Source of the DNA: Herbaspirillum seropedicae
GTDB lineage: Bacteria > Pseudomonadota > Gammaproteobacteria > Burkholderiales > Burkholderiaceae_D
DNA length: 64,000 nt
Reading direction: 5' to 3'
Assembly: GCF_001040945.1 (NCBI RefSeq)
Contig: NZ_CP011930.1
Span: 2,767,704-2,831,703, forward strand
Of this stretch, positions 35,461 through 43,296 are shown piece by piece. A program made the translations under genes and the position numbers. Numbering within the stretch: the stretch's first letter is position 1; each line of letters opens with the position of its first letter. The notes under the pieces are model-generated. The model had not been told where the DNA came from, ran no database searches, and saw only the letters and a list, made by a program, of their open reading frames with translations.

Positions 35461-36327
35461 ATGCAAGCAGCCCCCCGCTTCAGCCGCACCGTGCGCCACC
35501 CCGGCGCCCCCGATCCGCAGCGCATCGTTTCACTGGCCGGCCCGGCCATGCAGCTCGACTTCACGCTGGAGGCGGGCCGCAACCTGCGCGACGCGATCAG
35601 CATTCCCCTGTCCCGCGCTGGCCTGGAGGGCGGCACCGTGCGCTTCGGCCAATTGGCCATCGCCGAGCTGCACTTCCTCATGCCCGCCCTGGCGGTGGAT
35701 GACCAGCACGCCGCCTTCTACAGCGCGCCGCACGCCATGGAAGAAGGCACGCTCATCGACTATGCCTGCGCCACCTATGGCCGCAAGGATGGCGAGCCCT
35801 TCGTGCATTGCCATGCGGTCTGGCGCGACCGCCAGGGGCAGCGCCAGGGCGGACATCTGATGATGGAAAAGACCCTGGTCGGCGCGGACACCCCGGCGCA
35901 GGCCTGGGGCCTGCACGACGCCACCATGGCCACCCGCTATGATCCGGAAACCAATTTCACGCTGTTCTACCCTACCCGGCTCGCCGAGCAGACCGTCACC
36001 AGCACAGGCAAACGCGTGGTGCTGGCCCGCATTCGTCCTGACCAGGATCTGACCATGGCAGTCGAAGCCGCCTGCGCCGAACATGGGATGGCCAACGCCA
36101 TCGTGCGCGGGAGCGTGGGCAGCATCATCGGCGCCGAATTCGACGATGGCCGGGTGCTGGAAGATCGCGCCACCGAAATCCTGATCCGCGCAGGCGAAGT
36201 CCGCCAAGGCCGCGCGCGCCTGGAGATCGGCTTGATCAATCCGCAGGGCCAGGTCTGCGAGGGCGTGCTGGCGCGGGGCTGCAATCCGGTGTTGATCTGC
36301 TTCGAACTGGTGCTTCAGGAGCTTTGA
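35461..36327 (+). CDS. protein with two PPC (DUF296) domains
   Basis: A 288-residue soluble protein built of two PPC (DUF296) domains, about 25-145 and 155-285. The second domain carries the typical core (RVVLARIRPDQDLTMAVEAACAEHGMANAIVRGSVGS). In plants this domain is fused to AT-hooks; free bacterial forms are trimers of unknown function. AGGAG lies 6 bases before the ATG. The 293-bp upstream gap (35168-35460) holds a GATAAT -10-like element near 35361 but no gene. Single gene; nearby BrnA-like gene overlaps its end on the other strand. Confidence 0.78.
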   Translation: MQAAPRFSRTVRHPGAPDPQRIVSLAGPAMQLDFTLEAGRNLRDAISIPLSRAGLEGGTVRFGQLAIAELHFLMPALAVDDQHAAFYSAPHAMEEGTLIDYACATYGRKDGEPFVHCHAVWRDRQGQRQGGHLMMEKTLVGADTPAQAWGLHDATMATRYDPETNFTLFYPTRLAEQTVTSTGKRVVLARIRPDQDLTMAVEAACAEHGMANAIVRGSVGSIIGAEFDDGRVLEDRATEILIRAGEVRQGRARLEIGLINPQGQVCEGVLARGCNPVLICFELVLQEL

Positions 36328-36491
36328 GTCAAGCATCTGCCGTCGGGCCTGTCGTTTTCCCGCAGGGGGCGCAACTGTGCCAACTGGAGCGGACTCAATG
36401 GCTGCGCATCGGGATCGGCCAGTGCCGCCGCGGTAATCTCCGCGTCTTCGGCGGAGGTGGGCAGGAAGGTACCCGGTTTAAGTGTAGGCAT
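36315..36491 (-). CDS. short BrnA antitoxin-like protein, C-terminus lost
   Basis: A 58-residue product starting at 36491 (MPTLKPGTFLPTSAEDAEIT). The first 45 residues match the N-terminus of BrnA-family antitoxins (MPxLKPGTxxPTxxEDAxI, then ADPDAxPL and a LRPLR element). The ribbon-helix-helix DNA-binding domain that should follow is absent: the frame stops where the convergent PPC gene ends (13-base overlap). No brnT toxin is present in the window. A GGGAG ribosome site is 11 bases upstream, so it may still be expressed. Best read as a remnant of a brnTA system. Confidence 0.5.
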   Translation of the reverse strand: MPTLKPGTFLPTSAEDAEITAAALADPDAQPLSPLQLAQLRPLRENDRPDGRCLTQSS

Positions 36492-36633
36492 ATCGCTCGA
36501 TCTCCCGTTTGTTCGCCATTCGCAGGCTGAGGGTCCACCTGCCTGGCAGGCGTGTCGCCTGGGCCACCCCATGGCCCAACAGATGTTGCGTTATTTAATC
36601 AGGAAATCTGTGCGCGACATAGGCACAGACGCA

Positions 36634-36660
36634 AAAACGGCCTGCTTGACAGGCCGTTTT
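36634..36660. terminator. bidirectional Rho-independent terminator after the chemosensory cluster
   Basis: AAAACGGCCTG-CTTGA-CAGGCCGTTTT is a perfect 11-bp stem with A and T flanks, giving a terminator on both strands. It lies 35 bases beyond the cheY-like gene, marking the 3' end of the minus-strand signalling cluster. Confidence 0.9.
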
Positions 36661-36694
36661 CGCATCATCCTGCCCGAATGTGCAGGGGTGGGTC

Positions 36695-37063
36695 TCAAGC
36701 CCCCACCAGCTTCTTGAAGGTCGGCAGCACCGCCTCCCCCTTGAACGGCTTCACGATCCAGCCCTTGATGCCGGCGGCCTTGCCGCGTTCCTTCATGATG
36801 GGCGAGTTCTCGGTGGTCAGCATGATGATGTTCACGCTGGCGTTGCCCAGTTCGCTGCGGATCTTCTCGGCCATGGTCAGGCCATCCATGTTGGGCATGT
36901 TCACGTCGGAGACCACCAGCTTGATGGCGGGGTCGCCCTTGAGCTTGCTGAGGCCGTCACGGCCATCCACGGCCAGGGCTACGTCCAGACCGTTCTTTTT
37001 GAGGAAGTCGCCTACTTCGGCGCGCACCGTGCTCGAATCGTCCACTACCAGGATTTGTGCCAT
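36695..37063 (-). CDS. CheY-like response regulator
   Basis: A stand-alone 122-residue receiver. All receiver residues are present: acidic DD pair (VVDDSS), phospho-acceptor Asp in VVSDVNMPNMDG, Thr in LTTENS and Lys in IVKPFK. It is the last of the five minus-strand genes and the only intact receiver in the cluster, so it is the natural output of the CheA-like kinase at 39553. CheX proteins upstream are the expected phosphatases. Whether it acts on a flagellar motor or elsewhere is unknown. Confidence 0.92.
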   Translation of the reverse strand: MAQILVVDDSSTVRAEVGDFLKKNGLDVALAVDGRDGLSKLKGDPAIKLVVSDVNMPNMDGLTMAEKIRSELGNASVNIIMLTTENSPIMKERGKAAGIKGWIVKPFKGEAVLPTFKKLVGA

Positions 37064-37139
37064 CTTGATTCTCTTTCAATAGGGGGAGGTACTGCATTGG
37101 GGGGAGTAAAAGCTTGCAATCGCGCCCGTCAGCGGACGC

Positions 37140-38114
37140 TCAGAACAGCTCCAGTTCGCCGGACTCGAACAGTTCTTCCACCGAGGTCTGGTTTTCCGTG
37201 AAATCCTCGGGTGACCACGACAGGTTGAAGATGAAGCGCTGCAACAACACCAGCGGCGCGCCATCCTCGCGGCGCAGCACGTACTTGAAGCACAGCTGCG
37301 CATCGTCCGATCCGAAGGAGATGTAGCGATGCTGGTGGTTGATGATGATGGGCACCTGGCTCAGCTGATGAATGGGCTGGCTCTGGTTGATGAAGCGGTT
37401 CTTGAACCAGCCCCAGATCAGGTTGGTCAGCTCGCCCAGGGCGTTGTTGAGATCGCGGAAGTCGTCCGACGCGTTCCCGGTAAGCGCCTGCAGCGTCTTC
37501 TGCTCGGCCTGCAACATCATGTAGCCGCGACACCAGCTGCTCTCCAGCGGAATGAGCGTAAACACCTCGCCGAAGATGATGCGGTCGCGCACCAGATAAG
37601 GCTGGTCGATTTCCACGCTCATGCCGGGGAACTGGTTCTCCAGCACCATGCGGCTGATCTCGGCGATGCCGCGCACCAGGGCGTTGGGATATTGCTGGCT
37701 GAAGATGGCCGCCGTCAGCGCCGGCGCCAGGGCGTCGATCTCTTCGATCCGGTAGACGGCGCTGAACAGTTCACTCTCGCGCGTATCCAGCGGCTGGTCG
37801 GCGCTCTCGCGGCGGCGGCGCAGGAAGATCGGCAGCTCCGGCCGCACCTCGCGGATGCGCCGCGCCAGGCCGCGCGCGCCCTCGCCCAGGCCGGCCAGGC
37901 GCTCGGAGAGCATGATCCCGCCCAGGTCGACGTTGCTGCGCAAGACCGCCATGATGTGCTCTTCATGCGCCTTCAGTCCCACCAGATGATGGCGCTCGCA
38001 GAACGCCTTGATGGTGTCGTAGCAATCGGCGTCCTTGTCCACCACCAGCACCTTGCTGGTAATGGTGCCATGGGTGCTGTGGGTGCTGTGCTCCTGGTTT
38101 GCGCGCACGTCCAT
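37140..38114 (-). CDS. pseudo-receiver + CheX-type phosphatase domain protein
   Basis: A 324-residue protein. Residues about 18-135 have a receiver-like fold (SKVLVVDKDADCYDTIKAF), but where the acceptor Asp is expected the sequence reads VDLGGIMLSERL, so the Asp is missing. Residues about 150-310 match CheX: DLNNALGELTNLIWGWFKN contains the E-x2-N active-site pattern. It would dephosphorylate CheY-like receivers. It ends in SGELELF, the same hexapeptide GELELF as the neighbouring CheX protein. Encoded between the CheY-like and the second CheX-like gene. Confidence 0.75.
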   Translation of the reverse strand: MDVRANQEHSTHSTHGTITSKVLVVDKDADCYDTIKAFCERHHLVGLKAHEEHIMAVLRSNVDLGGIMLSERLAGLGEGARGLARRIREVRPELPIFLRRRRESADQPLDTRESELFSAVYRIEEIDALAPALTAAIFSQQYPNALVRGIAEISRMVLENQFPGMSVEIDQPYLVRDRIIFGEVFTLIPLESSWCRGYMMLQAEQKTLQALTGNASDDFRDLNNALGELTNLIWGWFKNRFINQSQPIHQLSQVPIIINHQHRYISFGSDDAQLCFKYVLRREDGAPLVLLQRFIFNLSWSPEDFTENQTSVEELFESGELELF

Positions 38115-38153
38115 ATCGGATCTACCTCCGGAAATCGTTGATGTCGACGGCGG

Positions 38154-38783
38154 CTAGAACAGTTCCAGCTCGCCGGTAGTGTCTACCTGCTCCTCGGCCG
38201 CCACGGCGAAATCCAGGGGGGCATAGGCCGACACGCACAGGCTGACGTGAAAGCGCGGCGACTCCGGCAGTTCGGCCAGGTCGATGGCGAAATGCCGGAT
38301 GTGCGCGCAGTTGAGTTTTTGCAGATAGGCCGCGCACTGGCGGTCGATGACGTTGGGCGTGGACATGCCCAGGTGCGGGAAGTAGCGGCCCAGCTCACGG
38401 TTGAAGATCCCGCAGCACAGGTTGCCGCATTCGGCGATGGCGTCCAGCAGCCCCTGCTCGCTCATCTCGGCCGCCGCCACATTGTGCAGGCTCGCAAAGT
38501 GCGCCCGGGTCGCGGCGTCGGCAGTGAAATGGAACATCACCACCATCCGGAACAGGTAGGAAGAGATGGTCAGCACCACCATCTTCTTCTCTTGCACATG
38601 GCTGATGTCGTCCAGCACCTCGAACGCCGCCTGGCATCCGCTGGGCACCAGGCTGCTGCGCAGCGCCTGCTGCAGCAGCACGTCCAGGCCGTCGCGTGCG
38701 GCGGCCGAGACGCGCTCTTCCTGCACTGCCTGGGCAGCGGCGGCGGTCACGGCCTGCACCTCATCCATCTCGTTGGCGCTCAT
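38154..38783 (-). CDS. CheX-like protein ending in GELELF
   Basis: A 209-residue protein. Residues about 30-200 resemble a CheX domain; [15 protein letters not shown] is the E-x2-N active-site helix of CheX/CheC phosphatases. The N-terminus (1-30) is a charged helix with Glu/Ala repeats. The C-terminus TTGELELF repeats the ending of the upstream protein at 37140. The ATG overlaps the stop of the MCP-like gene (ATGA), showing co-translation. Two CheX proteins in one cluster suggest paired or specialised phosphatases. Confidence 0.7.
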   Translation of the reverse strand: MSANEMDEVQAVTAAAAQAVQEERVSAAARDGLDVLLQQALRSSLVPSGCQAAFEVLDDISHVQEKKMVVLTISSYLFRMVVMFHFTADAATRAHFASLHNVAAAEMSEQGLLDAIAECGNLCCGIFNRELGRYFPHLGMSTPNVIDRQCAAYLQKLNCAHIRHFAIDLAELPESPRFHVSLCVSAYAPLDFAVAAEEQVDTTGELELF

Positions 38784-39505
38784 GCCGCTTCGGCCAGGGT
38801 ATCCCTGGTCTTCTTGTTGATCAGGTCCAGGCCGATGACCGCACCCATGATCATCTTGCCGCCCGCCTGCAGGTCCTGGAAGGTGGTGGTGGTGATGAGG
38901 TCGTTCTGGTAGAGGTTGGCGCGATAGCTCTTGGAGAGCTTCTCGGCGCGCTGCGCCAGGTCGCGCACTTCCTGCGCCACCACGGCGAAGCCGCGTCCAT
39001 GCGCGCCGGCGCGGGCGGCTTCGATGGAGGCGTTGAGCGCCACGATGATGACCTGGTTGACGATGAGGGCGAACTCGTCGTTCATGCGGTGCATGTCGCG
39101 GTTGTGGGCGATGAGCACGTTCATGTCGTCGTGCCAGCGCTCGAAGGTGCGCACCAGGCCGAGCAGCTTGGCGATGGTGTCCTGGGAGGCGTCGCAGTTC
39201 TCTTTCACGCGGGAGAAGTTGTCCGATTGCTGGCTCTGCAGCTGCCCTATCATCGTCTCGCTCTCCAGGCGCATCTCCTCCAGCAGTTGCTGGGCCGATT
39301 GGCGCTCCTGCCGGGCCTGTTGCTCATGCGCCTGCATCTGCTGCTCTTGCCGGGCCAGCGCTTCCTGGGCCTGCTGGCGCACCAGTTCCAGCTGGCCGGC
39401 ATCGATCAGGCGCTGCGCGCGCCGTTGCTGGCGCAGCCACAGCAGGGCCAGCGGCAGGCCGGCCAGTACGGCGCCCAGCGCCACCAGGAGTATTGCGTTG
39501 ACCAT
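38780..39505 (-). CDS. minimal membrane-anchored MCP-like signalling protein
   Basis: A 241-residue protein. It has one N-terminal helix (about 3-22, [19 protein letters not shown]), a Gln/Glu-rich coiled coil (about 30-110) and an MCP signalling hairpin tip ([29 protein letters not shown]). There is no ligand-binding or HAMP domain and no CheR-docking tail. It thus presents a receptor tip without a sensor. It lies between the CheA-like kinase and the CheX genes. Coupling to a CheW-less kinase would be unusual. Confidence 0.8.
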   Translation of the reverse strand: MVNAILLVALGAVLAGLPLALLWLRQQRRAQRLIDAGQLELVRQQAQEALARQEQQMQAHEQQARQERQSAQQLLEEMRLESETMIGQLQSQQSDNFSRVKENCDASQDTIAKLLGLVRTFERWHDDMNVLIAHNRDMHRMNDEFALIVNQVIIVALNASIEAARAGAHGRGFAVVAQEVRDLAQRAEKLSKSYRANLYQNDLITTTTFQDLQAGGKMIMGAVIGLDLINKKTRDTLAEAA

Positions 39506-39552
39506 GTTCAGACTTGTTCGTGACGACGGTTGTTGGGACGATGCGCCAGGCC

Positions 39553-41979
39553 TCAGGCCACCTGCGAATCGCCGCCCTGCGGCAGCACCACGGGCTGGAC
39601 GGTTTCCTGGCCGCCCATGGGGTAAGGCACATCGATGCCATCGACTTCCACGGCGACGTTCTCGGGCAGCATCACGATGATCTGGAAGGAACGGAAAGGC
39701 GCGCCCTCTTCGGTATCGGTGAAGCGGATCTCGATCTGTCCATGTTCCCGGGTGACGAAGTCCAGTACCGCATCCATGCCCACGCCGCGACCCGAGACCT
39801 CAGTCACTTCGCTGCGGGTGGAGAAGCCCGGTTGCAGGATCAGGCGAGCGATCTCGGCGTCCGACAGGGCCTGGTCTACCGTGATCAGGTGTTTCTCGAT
39901 GCCGATCTGGCGCACCCGTTCCAGCGCCAGGCCCCGGCCATCGTCGGACAGGGCCATCTGGAACATGTCTTCCATCACGCCCATTTCCAGCTTGATCACG
40001 CCGGCCTCGGGCTTGCCCTTGGCCAGGCGCTCTTCGCTGCTTTCCAGGCCATGGTCCATGGCGTTGCGGATCAGGTGCATGAACACGTTCTGCAACAGCG
40101 GCGCGGCAAAACTGTGGACCACGTAGCCGTTGTCCTCGATCTGCACCACCGGAGCAGCCTTACCCAGATCGGCAGCCAGCGCCGGCAGCGAATCGGTGAC
40201 CGGGGCCAGCACCTCCTGGATGGTCTCGGTGCCGAGCAGGCGTAGGGTGCGGCGCACGTCGTTGCGTACGGCCACCAGTTCATGCAGGTTGGCGGTGTTG
40301 ACGTTTTCCAGGCGCTCCAGGCTTTGCTCGATATGCTTGCGGTCGATGGTGATGACGTGGCGCGCATAACCAGGCAAGGTCTGCTCACCAGCTGCGGCCA
40401 CGCCGCGGCCAAGGGTGACGTCGTTGATACGGGCGTAGCGGTCGATGATCTCGCGCACCTGGGCCAGTTGGCGCAGCAGCTCTTCCTGGCGCCAGACGGC
40501 GCCGCTGGCGGGATGGCGCAGGTCGTCGTAGTGCTGTTCGGTGTGGTGGACCACGTTGGCCAGATGCAGCAGACCATAGGTGCGGCCATTGCCCTTGATG
40601 GTATGCATGTTGCGGAACAGCTTGGCGATGGCGAAGGCGGTCGCTTCCGGGTTCTGGTGGACGATCTGCTCGTTCTCGTCCAGGAAGCGGCGCGCGCTGC
40701 TGATGAACTCGGCAAACTTGGCCGGCGTCACCGCCAGGATCTCGCCGATCATTTCCAGTTCGCGCTTCTGCTCGTTGGCTTCGGCAGCGAGTTGGCGCAG
40801 CTCGGTCACGTCGCGCACGCACAGCATCAGGCGGATCACCGTATCGGCCTCATCGGTGATGGGCGACCAGGACAGGTCGAGGATCTTCTTGCTGCCGTCG
40901 GCCATGGTCTTTTCGATCTCGCCCACCATCAGGTGCGCGTTGAATTCGAAGTTCATCACGTCTTCGCCGATGCAGGCGCCCCCGATGGCTTCGATCTGCG
41001 ACAGCGTATCGGCGCCCAGCTGGGTGTCGGCAAACACCAGTTCCATCACGTCGCGGCCGGCGATGTCGGTGGTCTCGAAGACGGTTTCCAGGAAGGCCGA
41101 ATATTCCGGGTGGATGCGGTTGCCCTCGACGATGGTAAGAATGCCCTGCGGGATGTTCTGCAGCATGGCCTGCATGTCGGCGGTCTTCTGGCGCACCTGG
41201 GCGGAGGCTTCCTCGATCTTTTCGACCATGCCGTTGAAGGCAACGATGGAGTGGCCCACTTCATCCATGCGCTGCACCGGCAGGCGGCGGGTGAAGTCCT
41301 GGCTGGTGGCGATCTCGCCCATCATGGCGGCCATGCGGCTGATGGGACCGGTGATCTGGCGATACAGCAGGAAGCCGATGCCGCCCAGCAGCAGTACCGC
41401 CATGACGGTGACGATGCTGATGGTAGTGGTTGTCTGGGCCAGCTTGCCGTTGAGCGAGGCAATGGCGTTGTCCTTGAAGCGGTTCTTCTCGATGCGCAGG
41501 GTGTTGACGATGCCTTCGAGTTCAGTCTGGTACTGCATCACGCCGCCGAAGAACTGCGCCTGGGCGATCTCGTTCTTGCCGGCCAGCTTGAACTTGGCAG
41601 TGGTATCGATGGCGCCGAAGTAGTTGTCCAGGCTTTCCTTGGCCTGTTCGATCAGGCCGCGCTGGGCCACGCCTTCAGCCTGCTGGGCCTGCGCGGCCAG
41701 GGCCTTTTCCAGCACGGCCTTCTTCTCGGCCAGTTTTTCGTTTTCTTGCGCCACCAGCTGGTTATCGTTCTCGGTGACCATCACCATGGCCGCCAGTTGC
41801 ACATCCTTCAACTGCCCCATCAGGTCGGCCGACGCCAGCACGCTGGGCATGACCCCCTCGGTGACCGAGCGCACCTCGACAGCGCTGCTGCGGGACTGGT
41901 ACATCGCGTAGCCGCCAATACCGGCGATGGCGATGAAGGTAAGTATCACCAGTAGCGTGATACGCATGCGGATGGTCAT
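39553..41979 (-). CDS. membrane CheA-like kinase: 4HB-HAMP-PAS-Hpt-HATPase, no CheW domain
   Basis: An 808-residue sensor kinase. Two membrane helices (about 7-27 and 187-207) flank a 4HB-type periplasmic region; a HAMP domain (about 208-260) and a PAS domain (about 270-385) follow. Next is an Hpt-like domain with phospho-acceptor His at about 459 ([12 protein letters not shown]), then a CheA-type ATPase (N-box [13 protein letters not shown]1 DDGRGL, G2 [19 protein letters not shown]). No CheW-like (P5) regulatory domain is present. Sensing and phospho-transfer are thus in one protein. It heads the cluster and likely phosphorylates the CheY at 36695. Confidence 0.88.
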   Translation of the reverse strand: MTIRMRITLLVILTFIAIAGIGGYAMYQSRSSAVEVRSVTEGVMPSVLASADLMGQLKDVQLAAMVMVTENDNQLVAQENEKLAEKKAVLEKALAAQAQQAEGVAQRGLIEQAKESLDNYFGAIDTTAKFKLAGKNEIAQAQFFGGVMQYQTELEGIVNTLRIEKNRFKDNAIASLNGKLAQTTTTISIVTVMAVLLLGGIGFLLYRQITGPISRMAAMMGEIATSQDFTRRLPVQRMDEVGHSIVAFNGMVEKIEEASAQVRQKTADMQAMLQNIPQGILTIVEGNRIHPEYSAFLETVFETTDIAGRDVMELVFADTQLGADTLSQIEAIGGACIGEDVMNFEFNAHLMVGEIEKTMADGSKKILDLSWSPITDEADTVIRLMLCVRDVTELRQLAAEANEQKRELEMIGEILAVTPAKFAEFISSARRFLDENEQIVHQNPEATAFAIAKLFRNMHTIKGNGRTYGLLHLANVVHHTEQHYDDLRHPASGAVWRQEELLRQLAQVREIIDRYARINDVTLGRGVAAAGEQTLPGYARHVITIDRKHIEQSLERLENVNTANLHELVAVRNDVRRTLRLLGTETIQEVLAPVTDSLPALAADLGKAAPVVQIEDNGYVVHSFAAPLLQNVFMHLIRNAMDHGLESSEERLAKGKPEAGVIKLEMGVMEDMFQMALSDDGRGLALERVRQIGIEKHLITVDQALSDAEIARLILQPGFSTRSEVTEVSGRGVGMDAVLDFVTREHGQIEIRFTDTEEGAPFRSFQIIVMLPENVAVEVDGIDVPYPMGGQETVQPVVLPQGGDSQVA

Positions 41980-42123
41980 GGAGTTCCCCTTGGATTGGCG
42001 GTGTCCGGCGACGGTTCAGGTTCTTCCCGGGAACATGAACAAATGGTCAGCCGGTCTGGATGCGGGGCGAATTGTTGCACTCAAGTATTACTGCTGCGTG
42101 ACAATCCGTGACTGTTCCTTCAC

Positions 42124-42147
42124 GGCAAATGCAGGCTCGCATTTGCC
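42124..42147. other. hairpin in the 309-bp gap before the SDR gene
   Basis: GGCAAATGC (42124-42132) and GCATTTGCC (42139-42147) form a perfect 9-bp stem with a 6-base loop. A second palindrome, TTCCCGGGAA (42024-42033), lies near the kinase end. The gap 41980-42288 is the divergent promoter region between the chemosensory kinase and the SDR; no FliA-type (sigma-28) promoter is visible for the Che-like cluster, and I see no other gene here. Confidence 0.4.
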
Positions 42148-42288
42148 TGCTGACCGACGCTTTCCATGCAGCGGGAATGCCGTGGCGGCGACAGCATCTT
42201 CCTACAGCAGCTTGCGGGGCTGTCCGATGGGCTGCAGGTCCGGCACGCTCTATCGTGAAGGCTTGATCCGTATTGCCAGGAGTTGCCC

Positions 42289-43074
42289 ATGTCCGCTTTG
42301 AATCCATCCCGTCTGCAACGCTTTGAAGGCAAGGTCGTCATTGTCACGGGCGCTGCCTCCGGCATCGGCGAGGCCACGGCGCGCCGCTTCTCCGACGAGG
42401 GCGCCCGCGTGCTGCTGGCCGACCGCGACGCCGCCGCGCTGGGCAAGGTCTTTGACAGTCTTCCGCCCGAGCGCACCGCCGCCCGTGAAACCGATGTTTC
42501 CCATCATGAGCAGGTGCGCCAGCTGGTGGACTTTGCCATCGAGCGCTTCGGCCAGCTGGATGTGCTGGTGAGCGACGCCGGCGTATTCGCCGAGGGCAAT
42601 GTGACCGAGGTCAGCCCGGAAGACTGGCACCGTGTCCAGGCCACCAACGTCAATGGGGTCTTCTATGGCGCGCGCGAAGCCCTGCCCCATCTGGAAAAGA
42701 CCCGCGGTTGCATCGTCAACGTGGCCTCCGTATCGGGGCTGGCGGCCGACTGGAACCTGAGCGCCTACAACGCTTCCAAGGGCGCAGTCTGCAACCTCAC
42801 CCGCGCCATGGCGCTGGACTTCGGCCGCAAGGGCGTGCGCATCAATGCAGTGTGCCCCAGCCTGACCCACACCGCCATGACCGCCGACATGGCCGACGAT
42901 CCGCCTCTGCTGGACAAGTTCGCCGAACGCATCGCCCTGGGGCGCGGCGCCGATCCGTTGGAGATCGCCGCAGTGATCACCTTCCTGGCCAGTCCGGACG
43001 CCAGCTTCGTGAACGGCGTCAATCTGCCGGTCGATGGCGGACTGATGGCGTCCAATGGCCAGCCGCCGCAATGA
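42289..43074 (+). CDS. short-chain dehydrogenase/reductase
   Basis: A 261-residue classical SDR. Cofactor motif TGAASGIG, VLVSDAGVF (NNAG-like, here SDAG), the catalytic YNASKGA with Ser in VASVSGL, and a C-terminal FVNGVNLPVDGG. The Asp after strand 2 (LLADRD) suggests NAD(H). The ATG at 42289 has CAGGAGT upstream. A small gene follows in coupled arrangement (18 bases after stop), then the PLD gene. Substrate unknown. Confidence 0.9.
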   Translation: MSALNPSRLQRFEGKVVIVTGAASGIGEATARRFSDEGARVLLADRDAAALGKVFDSLPPERTAARETDVSHHEQVRQLVDFAIERFGQLDVLVSDAGVFAEGNVTEVSPEDWHRVQATNVNGVFYGAREALPHLEKTRGCIVNVASVSGLAADWNLSAYNASKGAVCNLTRAMALDFGRKGVRINAVCPSLTHTAMTADMADDPPLLDKFAERIALGRGADPLEIAAVITFLASPDASFVNGVNLPVDGGLMASNGQPPQ

Positions 43075-43091
43075 CCGAGCAAGGAGCCCGC

Positions 43092-43259
43092 ATGAGCCAA
43101 TCCATTCCCCTTCCTGAAGACACCCGCCAGGCCACCGAAACCGCACTGGACAAGAGCAAGCCGCAAGCCCTGCCGCACGAGGGACTCAAGCCCCAGTCCG
43201 AGCAACCGGGCGCGCCGCCCGCCAGCGAAGAGCATCCACTGTCGGTAGGCAAGCCCTGA
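43092..43259 (+). CDS. small hydrophilic protein, unknown
   Basis: A 55-residue, Pro/Glu/Lys-rich protein without membrane segment or signal (DTRQATETALDKSK, PPASEEHPLSVGKP). The ATG at 43092 has AAGGAG at a good distance. An alternative ATG at 43071 overlaps the SDR stop (ATGA). It looks disordered. It is probably co-transcribed with the SDR at 42289. No family recognised. Confidence 0.5.
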   Translation: MSQSIPLPEDTRQATETALDKSKPQALPHEGLKPQSEQPGAPPASEEHPLSVGKP

Positions 43260-43296
43260 ACGGCTCAGCCCTAGAGAGATTAGAGAGAAGAACAAC

